Translations under genes and position numbers: made by a program
The notes under the pieces: model-generated
The model's database searches: none
What the model saw: only the letters and a program-made list of their open reading frames with translations
What the model was told of the DNA's origin: nothing
Assembly: GCA_025362795.1 (NCBI GenBank)
Contig: JANYFE010000061.1
Coordinates: 1 to 64,000 of the forward strand
From: Rhodobacterales bacterium
Lineage (GTDB): Bacteria; Pseudomonadota; Alphaproteobacteria; Rhodobacterales; Rhodobacteraceae
Direction: 5' to 3'
Length of the DNA stretch: 64,000 bases
Shown: positions 52,464 through 61,193 of the stretch, piece after piece
How positions within the stretch are numbered: position 1 is the first letter of the stretch
How the letters are laid out: the number at the start of each line of letters is the position of its first letter

Positions 52464-53069
52464 ATGGCCAAGTATTTGGTTATGGATGTCAAGAGCGTGG
52501 TGGTTTCTTCGGCCGGGTTGAAAGTCGTCGAAGCGGCGCAGGCCAAGCCGGCGCCGAATGCGATCAACGAAATTTCGTCGGCGGTGTTTCAGGAATTTCT
52601 GGGGATTTCGCAGCCCTCGATCAAGACCTGCGACACGCTGAAGGCGAAATACGCCAAGATGGTTGTCGACGTGCATGGCTGCGCCAAAAAACCGCGAGGC
52701 GCACTGGATGGTCAGCAAAAGCTGAAAAAGGAATTTCTGACCGAAGCGGCCAAGAAGCCGAAGGCCCACCCGACGGCCGACAAGGCCGGGCAACTTAAAA
52801 AGCCGGACGCCCAGTTCGACGAAGAAATGGCCAAGGGCGGCATGGTGATCATGGACCGGATTGGCGAGATTCATGCGCTTTACGCGGATATCAAGGTCTG
52901 GGCCCCCACGGTCGGCAAGCTGCCCGCTCAGGTCAAGGCGCTGAAAGTGTTCCGCGAGGCTTTGAAGTTCCTTGTGCTTGCCACGTCGATCTTTGACGGC
53001 AACAAGATCGTGGTGTCTGCCAAAAACCTCGGCATGGGTATCGTCACCGCTGGCAGGCTTTATGTGTAA
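52464..53069 (+). CDS. Unknown protein inside the type VI cluster
   Basis: A 201-residue protein I do not recognise. It is lysine- and alanine-rich (KKLKKEF-like stretches, AKKPKAHPTADKAGQ). The middle is variable and the C-terminus is more hydrophobic (LKFLVLATSIFDGNKIVV, NLGMGIVTAGRLYV). It has no signal peptide. GGGAG lies 10 nt before ATG 52464; GTG 52458, two codons earlier, is an alternative. It sits between clpV and the TssB-TssC fusion, so it could be a cargo, a chaperone or a structural accessory. No toxin motif is visible. Confidence 0.75.
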   Translation: MAKYLVMDVKSVVVSSAGLKVVEAAQAKPAPNAINEISSAVFQEFLGISQPSIKTCDTLKAKYAKMVVDVHGCAKKPRGALDGQQKLKKEFLTEAAKKPKAHPTADKAGQLKKPDAQFDEEMAKGGMVIMDRIGEIHALYADIKVWAPTVGKLPAQVKALKVFREALKFLVLATSIFDGNKIVVSAKNLGMGIVTAGRLYV

Positions 53070-53193
53070 GACAAGCTGGCCAGCAAGGCGATTGACGGCA
53101 CGGTTTTCGATATCTGATGACATTCTGCCCGGCACAGGATTGGTCCTGCGCCGGGCAATCTGACTATAATGGACAAAGCTGAAGGAGCCTGCG

Positions 53194-54912
53194 ATGGCGA
53201 AGAAAGCCGAAATGAGCCTGGACCTGTCGTTTGGAACAATCTCGGCAGAGCGGCCCGAGACTGGCAAACAGTCCCGTTTCCGCATCGCCCTGATGGGCGA
53301 CTTTTCGGGGCGGGCGGCCAAGGGCGAGGTCGAGATCGGTTCTGATCTTGCGGCGCGGCGACCGATCAAGCTGGATGTCGATACGCTGGACAAGGTAATC
53401 CACGGATTCGCCACCACGCTAATTTTGCCGATTGGCAAAAAGGGTCAGGGGATCGAGGTGGAACTGGGCTCGATCGACGATCTCCACCCCGATGAGTTGT
53501 TCGAGAAGGTCGAGATGTTTGCCGAACTGGTGGCGTTGAAGCGGCGTCTGGCCACCGGCTCGACCGCCAAGGGTGCGGTGACAGAATTGCGCGAATGGGG
53601 CGCAGAATTCGGCAAGAAGGTCAATCCGCCGGCGCGCAAATCGGCTGGCAATGCGGTGCCCGCCGACCGCAAGCTGTCGGATTTTGCCAAACTGGTCGGT
53701 GGCAACGTGACCCGCAAGGCCAAGGCTTCGCCTGCCGAGGAACTGATGGCCCGTATCGTCGGTCCCTACATTCAGGCGCTGCCGGATCCCGATGCGGCGG
53801 CGATGCAAGAGGCGGTCGAGGAAAGCCTGGCTGGCGCGATGCGGCTGGTGCTGCACCATCCCGAGTTTCAGTCGGTCGAAGCGCAGTGGCGCATGCTGGA
53901 CCTGATTACCCGGTCGGTGGAAACCGATGCCAAACTGGACATCGTGCTCTATGACATTTCGGCAGAGGAGCTGGCCGCGGACCTGTCGGCACAGGACGAT
54001 CTGACACAGTCCGGCTTTGGCGAATTGCTGATCGAAGGCACCCCGGACGGGCGCGGGCCATTTTCGGTGGTCTGCGGGTTCTACACGTTCGAGGAAACCC
54101 CGCCGCATGCCGAACTCTTGGGCCGCATCGCCAAGGTCTGCGCCCATGTCAACGCGCCGTTCTTTGCCGCGATCAGTCCCGGTTTCATGGACGTGCCCAA
54201 GGATGACCGCCATCCGATGGTGGCGCAGGCGTGGGACGCGCTGCGTGCGATGCCAGAGGCAGGGCATGTCGCACTGGTCAGCCCGCGCTTTTTGTTGCGG
54301 CGGCCTTACGGCGCGAAAACCGACCCGATCTACGAGTTTGAATTTGAGGAGTTCACCGAACAGGAAGGCCTGTCGGGCATGCTCTGGGCCAATCCGGTGG
54401 CGCTTGTGGTGATCTTGCTGGCACAGTCGTTCCGCAAGACCGGGCCGTCGCTGGGGCTGGGGTCGGTGATGTCGCTGGGCGGGATCCCGTTCCATTATGT
54501 CAAGGACCGCTACGGCGATCAGGTGGCGTTGCCCTGCACTGAACGCAATCTGACCCAGACCAAGACCCAGAACGCCATCGCGCGCGGCCTGATGCCGGTG
54601 GTGTCCGTCAAGGGCCGCGACGAGGTGCGGTTGGCCTCGTTCCAGTCGCTGGCGGGGGAAACCGTGCTGGGGCCGTGGACCAATGTGCCGCCACCCAAGC
54701 CGAAAGCAGAGGCACCACGCGCCGCCCCGGCAGAGGATGACGACGACAGCAGCAGTTCGGATGTTACCGAAGACGCGGGCGATGCCGATCTGGATGCGTT
54801 GCTGGCCGGATTCGACGATTCCTCCAGCAGTGACGACGCCGACGATGACAGCGACAGCGGTGACGACGAAGAAATGGACGCCGATCTGGCGGCATTGCTG
54901 GCAAGCCTGTGA
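53194..54912 (+). CDS. TssB-TssC fusion sheath-like protein with acidic tail
   Basis: A 572-residue protein. Residues ~5-150 resemble TssB (FRIALMGDFSGRA, RPIKLDVDTLDKVIHGF, ELFEKVEMFAELVALKRRL). Residues ~195-500 resemble TssC (LHHPEFQSVEAQWRMLDLIT, TPPHAELLGRIAKVCAHVNA, RRPYGAKTDPIYEFEFEEF). The last ~100 residues of normal TssC, including CRFAHFLK and the linking strand, are missing. An Asp/Ser tail instead carries DADLDALLAGF and DADLAALLASL. A complete tssB and tssC exist upstream, so this is an additional paralogue. AAGGAG precedes the ATG. Some alphaproteobacterial clusters carry two TssC-type genes; this may be the counterpart. Confidence 0.85.
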   Translation: MAKKAEMSLDLSFGTISAERPETGKQSRFRIALMGDFSGRAAKGEVEIGSDLAARRPIKLDVDTLDKVIHGFATTLILPIGKKGQGIEVELGSIDDLHPDELFEKVEMFAELVALKRRLATGSTAKGAVTELREWGAEFGKKVNPPARKSAGNAVPADRKLSDFAKLVGGNVTRKAKASPAEELMARIVGPYIQALPDPDAAAMQEAVEESLAGAMRLVLHHPEFQSVEAQWRMLDLITRSVETDAKLDIVLYDISAEELAADLSAQDDLTQSGFGELLIEGTPDGRGPFSVVCGFYTFEETPPHAELLGRIAKVCAHVNAPFFAAISPGFMDVPKDDRHPMVAQAWDALRAMPEAGHVALVSPRFLLRRPYGAKTDPIYEFEFEEFTEQEGLSGMLWANPVALVVILLAQSFRKTGPSLGLGSVMSLGGIPFHYVKDRYGDQVALPCTERNLTQTKTQNAIARGLMPVVSVKGRDEVRLASFQSLAGETVLGPWTNVPPPKPKAEAPRAAPAEDDDDSSSSDVTEDAGDADLDALLAGFDDSSSSDDADDDSDSGDDEEMDADLAALLASL

Positions 54913-55063
54913 TGGCGCAGATTTCAGGTTCGTGGCAGAGTGACGGTATTCTGACGGTAACATGACTGGTGGTTTGGTCGGGGCGTTGTGCCCAAATGAA
55001 GTGGGGCGCATCTGGCGCCGGGCGGCAGTCTGGTGATGAGGCGCGAACAAAGGTTGAGATATT

Positions 55064-57166
55064 ATGGTCAAAATCAGTAGGCAGACCGACAAACTGTTCA
55101 TGAAGCTGAGCGGCCCTGCCGCCTCGGATCTGATATGTATTGGCACCCGGATCAAGGATCGGCTGAGCACCATTCCCGAGATGCGGATGGAGTTCTATTC
55201 CAAAAGTACCGACTTTGACCCTTCCAAGGTTCTGGGCACACGGATCACGCTGGAGGCGGACAACGAATTCAAGTTTTCCGGCATCGTGATTTCGGTCGAA
55301 GATCTGGGCCATCAGGACAGCATCGACCTGTTCGCCGCTGAAATCAGGCCGTGGCCTTGGCTGTTGACCATCGGGTCCGAAAACCGGGTTTTTCAGAACA
55401 TGAAAACCGCCGATATCGTCAAGGAAATCTGCAACAAGGCCGGTTTCAGCGATGTCACTCTGGACCTGTCCGGCACCTACGAGGCGCGCGAATACTGCGT
55501 GCAATATGGCGAAAGCAATTTCGACTTCATCTGTCGGCTGATGGAAGAAGACGGCATCTACTACTTTTTCAACCATTCGGGGGCGACCGAACACCTGGTG
55601 CTGGCCGACAGCGTCAGTGCCCACACCAATGGCGGCACCGTGCCCTATACCGTCGCCAATCAGGTGGGTGGCAAACAGGCCGACAGCAATTCGATCTTTG
55701 AATGGGCCGAAGTCAGCCGGGTGGTGACAGGCAAGGTTTCGCTCTTTGACTACGACATGGTCAAGCCCGGTGCCGATCTGAAAGTAACGTCCACACTGGC
55801 CTCGGGCAGCCACAGTTACAACGCGGTCGAACGGTATGAGGCAAAGGGCCACTACAAAGTGGCCGACAAGGGCGAAGAGCAGGCCCGGGCCGGCGTCCAG
55901 AAACACGGAGCCGATTCAAAACGCTACAGCGGTGTCAGCAATTCGGCCCTGATCACGACCGGGGCGATTTTCACGCTGGATCACGAAAACCGCCCGGCGG
56001 TGAACGGGGCCTATCTGGTCGTCGGCGTCACGCATTTCATCCAGTTTGATCCGGGCTATAAAGACGAGGCACCGGAAAGTCTGAACCGTCATGTCGAACG
56101 CATTGAATTTCCGCCGGAGATGGGGATTTTCGAGACGGAGTTCGAGGTGCAGAAGGATTCGGTGCAGTTCCGCCCACCGCGCAACACCGCCTGGCCAGAG
56201 GTGCCCAGCCTGCTGACCGCGATTGTCACCGGGCCCGCAGGGGAAGAGATCCACACCGACGAATATGGCCGCATCCGCGTGCAGTTTCCGTGGGACCGGA
56301 TCGGCAAGAACGACGACAAAAGCAGTTGCTGGGTGCGGTCGGTCATGCCCTGGGCGGGCAAGGACTGGGGCATGGTCTCAATCCCGCGCATCGGCATGGA
56401 AGTCATCATCCAGTTCGAACGCGGCAACATCGACCGGCCGTTCTGCACCGGCATGGTTTACAATGGTGTCAACAAACCCTCGTATGCCTTGCCGGGCGAG
56501 ATGACCAAGACCGGCATCCGCACCAACAGTTCCAAGGGCGGCGGCGGGTTCCATGAGTTGACGTTCGAAGACAAAAAAGGCAAGGAGTCGATCTTTTTTC
56601 AGTCGGAAAAGGACTACAAGCAGATCATCAAGAACAACGCCGAAATCACCATCGGCATGGAGAAAAAGGACGCAGGCAGCCTGATCCAGACAATCTACAA
56701 GGACAGCACCGAAACCATCAAGACCGGTGATCTGAAGCTGACTGTCGAAACCGGAAACCGGATCACCAATATCAAGACCGACGAGACGACCACCATTGAA
56801 GGCAAATCGACCCATACCATCACCGGCGACACCGCCTTGACCGTCAAGACCGGCAATCTAAGCGAAAAGATCTCGGCCGGTAACATGTCCACCGAGGTGT
56901 CGACCGGCAACCAAAGCACCAAGGTCACAAAGGGCAACGTTACGGTTGATGCGTCAATGGGCAAGGTTGCGATTACGGCAATGCAGGAAATCACCCTGAC
57001 CGTCGGGGGCAGTTCGATCAAGATTGACCAGATGGGGGTGACAATCACCGGTGCGATGAGCGTCAAGATCGACGCCAAATTGCAGGCCCAGATTTCGTCC
57101 CTGATGACGAAAGTGGACGGGTCGGCGATGACGACGATTTCCGGCGGCCTTGTGATGATCAATTGA
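55064..57166 (+). CDS. vgrG: Type VI spike protein VgrG (TssI)
   Basis: A 700-residue VgrG. A gp27-like N-terminal part (VQYGESNFDFICRLMEEDGI, YYFFNHSG) is followed by the gp5 OB fold (GEEIHTDEYGRIRVQFPWDR, SCWVRSVMPWAGKDWG). A C-terminal beta-helix of short repeats of the KTGNLSEKISAGNMSTEVST type runs to LVMIN at the end. There is no added effector domain, so cargo must bind non-covalently or through PAAR. AAAGG lies upstream of the ATG at 55064. The preceding 151-bp gap separates it from the sheath-like gene. Confidence 0.95.
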   Translation: MVKISRQTDKLFMKLSGPAASDLICIGTRIKDRLSTIPEMRMEFYSKSTDFDPSKVLGTRITLEADNEFKFSGIVISVEDLGHQDSIDLFAAEIRPWPWLLTIGSENRVFQNMKTADIVKEICNKAGFSDVTLDLSGTYEAREYCVQYGESNFDFICRLMEEDGIYYFFNHSGATEHLVLADSVSAHTNGGTVPYTVANQVGGKQADSNSIFEWAEVSRVVTGKVSLFDYDMVKPGADLKVTSTLASGSHSYNAVERYEAKGHYKVADKGEEQARAGVQKHGADSKRYSGVSNSALITTGAIFTLDHENRPAVNGAYLVVGVTHFIQFDPGYKDEAPESLNRHVERIEFPPEMGIFETEFEVQKDSVQFRPPRNTAWPEVPSLLTAIVTGPAGEEIHTDEYGRIRVQFPWDRIGKNDDKSSCWVRSVMPWAGKDWGMVSIPRIGMEVIIQFERGNIDRPFCTGMVYNGVNKPSYALPGEMTKTGIRTNSSKGGGGFHELTFEDKKGKESIFFQSEKDYKQIIKNNAEITIGMEKKDAGSLIQTIYKDSTETIKTGDLKLTVETGNRITNIKTDETTTIEGKSTHTITGDTALTVKTGNLSEKISAGNMSTEVSTGNQSTKVTKGNVTVDASMGKVAITAMQEITLTVGGSSIKIDQMGVTITGAMSVKIDAKLQAQISSLMTKVDGSAMTTISGGLVMIN

Positions 57167-57177
57167 GGGGCGGGGCC

Positions 57178-57813
57178 ATGAACGAACGTTTCTCAGGTCT
57201 GACCAAACTGCCCAAACAGCCGGCGGCCCGGCTGCTGTCGAATGCCAATGCCGAATTGGAAACCGAACTTGCCGCCCCGGCCAGCGCGTCCGTCGAGGTG
57301 GTGCTGGAAGAGCTGGAGGCGAAAGGGGCGCTGATCGACATGCTGCGCTTGTTGTCGGTGGCTCTGCCGGCGCGGGAACGGGTGTGGTGGTCTTGCCTCG
57401 CGGCCCGCGATACGTTGGCCGCGGGCGGTAAACTGCCGCCTCCCTTGGCCGCCGCCGAGGCCTGGGTGTACAAACCGACCGAGGAAAACCGCGCCGTGGC
57501 GCATCATTCGTTGCAACATGCCGGCATGAAGGACGATACCAAACACTGCGCGATGGCGGTCCAGTGGCACGATGGCACACTGGGGCCGGGCGATCTGGCC
57601 CAACATCCCGCCCCGCCAGGCGGGTCGGAGGTGTCGGCTTTCGCAATGAATATCGTGGCGATCGGCAAAAGCGGCAAGACGCTGGAGGTGGCTGCGGTCT
57701 TGCTGATTGACCGCGCACTCGATATCGCTCGGGGCGGATCGGGGCAGGGCAAACCTGCGCCCATGGCCAAGACCGAACCGGCCATGGCCCAAACTACGAA
57801 GGAAGGAGCCTGA
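57178..57813 (+). CDS. DUF6931-type protein between vgrG and PAAR
   Basis: A 211-residue cytoplasmic-looking protein with a helical middle (VVLEELEAKGALIDMLRLLS, ERVWWSCLAARDTLA) and WVYKPTEENRAVAHHS. It resembles the DUF6931 family found in type VI loci; biochemical function is unknown. ATG 57178 has a GGGGCGGGG stretch upstream; TTG 57163 is a weaker start overlapping vgrG. Its position suggests an adaptor that loads PAAR or cargo on VgrG (inference). Confidence 0.78.
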   Translation: MNERFSGLTKLPKQPAARLLSNANAELETELAAPASASVEVVLEELEAKGALIDMLRLLSVALPARERVWWSCLAARDTLAAGGKLPPPLAAAEAWVYKPTEENRAVAHHSLQHAGMKDDTKHCAMAVQWHDGTLGPGDLAQHPAPPGGSEVSAFAMNIVAIGKSGKTLEVAAVLLIDRALDIARGGSGQGKPAPMAKTEPAMAQTTKEGA

Positions 57814-57814
57814 G

Positions 57815-58102
57815 ATGCCGCCTGCCGCTCGATTGGGTGATATGCATGTCTGTCCGATGGTGACGGTGCTGGTGCCGCATGTCGGCGGCCCGGTGGCGCT
57901 GGGCTGCTTTACCGTCCTGACGATGAAGATGCCGCAGGCGCAGGTGTCAAACATGTGCGTCTGCGTCGGCCCGCCGGATATGATCGCCAAAGGGTCGGCC
58001 ACCGTGCTGGCGGGCAAGCTTCCCGCAGCCCGCATGGGCGATTCTTCGGGCCATGGGGGTGTGGTGATCGGCATGGGCGTCACGGTGTTGATCGGCGGAT
58101 AA
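57815..58102 (+). CDS. PAAR-repeat spike tip protein
   Basis: A 95-residue PAAR protein, MPPAARLGDMHVCPMV..., with the repeated proline-alanine-alanine-arginine pattern again at KLPAARMGDSSGHGG. It lies over the VgrG trimer as the sharp tip and holds a metal through its His/Cys residues. GGAG precedes the ATG, 1 nt after the DUF6931 stop. No C-terminal effector extension is present. Confidence 0.93.
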   Translation: MPPAARLGDMHVCPMVTVLVPHVGGPVALGCFTVLTMKMPQAQVSNMCVCVGPPDMIAKGSATVLAGKLPAARMGDSSGHGGVVIGMGVTVLIGG

Positions 58103-58111
58103 GGCAGAAAA

Positions 58112-59782
58112 ATGAGCGTCACCCTGCGATTTCAGTCTTCCGGTGCAGTGCCCGGTGATGGTCGGCCCGTTGTGATGCGGGGCCCGAGCCTGACCATCGG
58201 GCGCGGTGAAGAGAATGACCTCGTGCTGCCCGATCCGGACCGGCAAATCTCCAAGACGCATTGCGTGATTGAAAACCACAATGGCAATGTGGTGGCGGTC
58301 GATCTATCGACCAATGGCACCTTTCTGAACTATGGCAAGATCGCGCTGGGCCGTACACCGACGCCGCTGAACGATGGCGATGTGCTGATCATGGGCGCTT
58401 ACGAACTGGTGGTGAATGTCGGGGTGGCCAGCAGCGAACCCGCAGCCCCGCTGATGGACGAGCGGGCGTCGTTCGGCAACGCGTCACGGGCCCCGGACCC
58501 GATGTCTCTGCTGGATGATGCCGCGCCGGGCGGCGATTTTCTGGACAGTCTCCTGGGGTCCAGCAAGCCTAAGGGGCCGGGCCAGTTCCGCAACAAGCAA
58601 GACGATTTTGGCGAGATTTTGCCGCCTTTGGGGGATGATGGGCCGCTGCTGGGGCCGGTTGCCGACACCAATACCGGCCCGGCGATGCGCGACAATTCCT
58701 CCAGCGGCAGCGATGCGTTCCGGGCACCACAGGCGACACGGTCAGCCATTCCTGACGATTGGGACGACCTGCTGGCCCCGACACCGCCCGCCGCCAGACC
58801 GGTGGCCAGCCCGCCGGCTTATGCGCCGCCGCCCGCCGTCAGCCAGATCCCGGACGATGACATTTTTGGCCCGCCGCCGACCGCAGCGGCCGCCGTCGCG
58901 CCAGCGCCAGTTCCGCCGCCCGCCTCTCTGCCGCCGCTGGCCGCGCCCAGTGTGGCCGAAACTCTTGCGCCGCCGCCCGTCTTGCCCCAACCGGTGGCAT
59001 TCGATCCTTTCGCAACTCAAGCCGCGCCGTTCGACCCTTTCAGCACCGACCCCAACCGCCCCGGCAAATCAGTTGTCCCGGCGGCGTCCGCTGACCTTGG
59101 CGATTTGCCAGCCGCACCCGCGCCTCCGCCGCCCATCGTTGCCCAAGCCGCGCTGCCACAGACAGCGCTGACCCAAAACCCTGCGCCCGCGAACACCGAC
59201 GCGGCCCGCGCCTTCCTGACGGCAGTGGGTGCCGACGAATTGCGGATTACCGATGCCGAACTAACCGACACGATGACGCGGCTCGGTCGCACGCTCAAAT
59301 CCATGATCACCGGCCTGCGCGAGATTCTGATGACCCGGACCTCGATCAAGTCAGAGTTTCGCATCGAACAGACGATGGTCAATGTTGGCGGCAACAACCC
59401 GTTGAAATTCTCGATCAGTCCGGAACAAGCCATCGAGGCGATGGTGAAACCCACGGTGCGCGGCTACCTTGCCGCCGAACTTGCGGCAGCGCAGGCGCTG
59501 GAGGACATCAAGGCACACGAGGTGGCGATGGTCACCGGGATGGAGGCGGCGCTGAAAGGCGTTCTGGGCAAACTGGACCCGGCGGCACTGACCACCAGGA
59601 TCGAGGCCAAGGGCGGCTTTGGCGGGTTCTTGAAAAACCGCAAGGCGCAGTATTGGGAAACCTACGAAGCGATGTATGCAGAGATATCCGATCAGGCCGA
59701 AAACGATTTCCACGAGCTGTTCGCCCGGGAATTCGCGCAAGCCTACAAAGACCAACTGGCCCGGCTTAAGGCGCAAACATAG
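58112..59782 (+). CDS. tagH: Type VI FHA-domain protein (TagH/ImpI family)
   Basis: A 556-residue protein. An N-terminal FHA domain (residues ~10-100) has GRGEENDLVL, SKTHCVIEN and STNGTFLNY, the phosphothreonine-binding signature. A long Pro/Ala-rich linker (~130-365) includes short DPFA/DPFS and DDWDDLLAP peptides. The conserved C-terminal type VI FHA domain spans ~380-556 (GLREILMTRTSIKSEFRIEQ). FHA proteins act in threonine phosphorylation control of assembly (PpkA/PppA), though no kinase gene is in the window. It starts 9 nt after PAAR. Confidence 0.92.
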   Translation: MSVTLRFQSSGAVPGDGRPVVMRGPSLTIGRGEENDLVLPDPDRQISKTHCVIENHNGNVVAVDLSTNGTFLNYGKIALGRTPTPLNDGDVLIMGAYELVVNVGVASSEPAAPLMDERASFGNASRAPDPMSLLDDAAPGGDFLDSLLGSSKPKGPGQFRNKQDDFGEILPPLGDDGPLLGPVADTNTGPAMRDNSSSGSDAFRAPQATRSAIPDDWDDLLAPTPPAARPVASPPAYAPPPAVSQIPDDDIFGPPPTAAAAVAPAPVPPPASLPPLAAPSVAETLAPPPVLPQPVAFDPFATQAAPFDPFSTDPNRPGKSVVPAASADLGDLPAAPAPPPPIVAQAALPQTALTQNPAPANTDAARAFLTAVGADELRITDAELTDTMTRLGRTLKSMITGLREILMTRTSIKSEFRIEQTMVNVGGNNPLKFSISPEQAIEAMVKPTVRGYLAAELAAAQALEDIKAHEVAMVTGMEAALKGVLGKLDPAALTTRIEAKGGFGGFLKNRKAQYWETYEAMYAEISDQAENDFHELFAREFAQAYKDQLARLKAQT

Positions 59783-59790
59783 GAGACGGC

Positions 59791-61131
59791 ATGTCCTGGG
59801 ACAGCAAGGTATTGTGGACCGAGGGACTTTTCCTTCAACCGCACCATTTCCAGCAAGCCGACCGCTATGCCGAGGCGCTGGTGACGGGGCTGGCTGGCCG
59901 GATTCTGCCCTATGCCTGGGGGGTGTCGACACTGGAGATTGACGAGGCCGCCCTGAAGGTCGGGCAGTTTGCGATCAAGGGGGCGACCGGGCTGACGCAG
60001 GACGGCACGGTGTTCCGCGTGCCCTCTGCCGACAACCATCCCCCTGCGCTGGAGGTGCCGCCGAACATCAAGGATTGCGTGGTCTATCTGTCGGTTCCGC
60101 AGCGCCGTCAGGGCGCGTCAGAAGTGGATCTGTCCGGCGCCGAACTGTCTGCCAGCCGCCTGCGTCCGGCAGAGATCGAAGTCACCGATACCATGTCGCA
60201 AGACCGCAAGGCGGTGACGCTGGGCGTCGGCAAGATGCGGCTGCAATTCGCCCTGGCAGTCGATGATCTGGCCGACAAGCTGACCATCCCCATCGCCCGC
60301 ATCATCGAGGTGCGGCCTGACCGCGAGGTTATTCTGGATGGCGGCTTCATCGCGTCTTGTCTTGATGTGCGTGCCGCCATGCCTCTGGTTGGTTTCTTGC
60401 GCGAACTCGAGGGGCTGTTGGCCCACCGCGTCACCGCCTTGTCAGGGCGGCTGTCCGACAGCGGCTCGACCCGCGCGGTGGCTGAAATCACCGATTTCCT
60501 GCTGCTGATGGTGGTGAATTCCGCCCTGCCGATGATCCGCCATCTGGGAACGATTGAAAATGTCCATCCCCAGGTGGTGTTTACCGAGGGGTTGAAACTG
60601 GCGGGCCAACTGGCGACCTTCATGGCCAGCGACAAACGGGCACCAGAGATTCCCGCCTATCGCCACGACGATCTGACCCGCAGCTTTGCGCCGCTGGTCC
60701 GCACGTTGCGCCAATATCTTTCTTCCGTGCTGGAGGCGACGGCCATTTCGATCCCGCTGGAGCCGCGCAAATACGGCATCTCGGTCGGTGTCATCGCCGA
60801 CCGTAAGCTGCTGTCCACCGCGGGTTTCGTGCTGGCGGTCAAGGCGGAAATTCCCGACGACACGATCCGCCGGCACTTTTCGGGGCAGGTCAAGATTGGC
60901 CCGGTCGAGGAAATTCGGCAACTGGTCAACTCGGCCCTGCCGGGAATCGCGCTGCGGCCGCTGCCGGTGGCACCGCGCCAAATTCCCTACCATGCCGGGG
61001 TCGTCTATTTTCAGCTGGAAAGCGATAGCCCCTATTGGGGCAAGATGACCACATCAGGCGGCATCGCGGTGCATGTTTCGGGTGACTATCCGGGGCTCGC
61101 GATGGAGCTGTGGGCGATCCGAAATACCTAA
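59791..61131 (+). CDS. tssK: Type VI baseplate-membrane connector TssK
   Basis: A 446-residue TssK: VLWTEGLFLQPHHFQQADRY at the start, then the shell, and the C-terminal head (ELESDSPYWGKM-like QLESDSPYWGK and GGIAVHVSG). TssK trimers join the baseplate wedges to TssL/TssM. AGGAGA precedes the ATG, 8 nt after the FHA gene. Length is typical. Confidence 0.96.
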   Translation: MSWDSKVLWTEGLFLQPHHFQQADRYAEALVTGLAGRILPYAWGVSTLEIDEAALKVGQFAIKGATGLTQDGTVFRVPSADNHPPALEVPPNIKDCVVYLSVPQRRQGASEVDLSGAELSASRLRPAEIEVTDTMSQDRKAVTLGVGKMRLQFALAVDDLADKLTIPIARIIEVRPDREVILDGGFIASCLDVRAAMPLVGFLRELEGLLAHRVTALSGRLSDSGSTRAVAEITDFLLLMVVNSALPMIRHLGTIENVHPQVVFTEGLKLAGQLATFMASDKRAPEIPAYRHDDLTRSFAPLVRTLRQYLSSVLEATAISIPLEPRKYGISVGVIADRKLLSTAGFVLAVKAEIPDDTIRRHFSGQVKIGPVEEIRQLVNSALPGIALRPLPVAPRQIPYHAGVVYFQLESDSPYWGKMTTSGGIAVHVSGDYPGLAMELWAIRNT

Positions 61132-61193
61132 GTTAGATCAGACTTTTACGGGACTGACTTGCAGCAAGACAAGAAGGCGCGAAGGAGGACAAG

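Noticed and set aside
53419-55173. Open frame of 584 codons on the minus strand
   Set aside because: Antisense to the TssB-TssC fusion gene; composition is His/Arg/Gln-rich and without domains.
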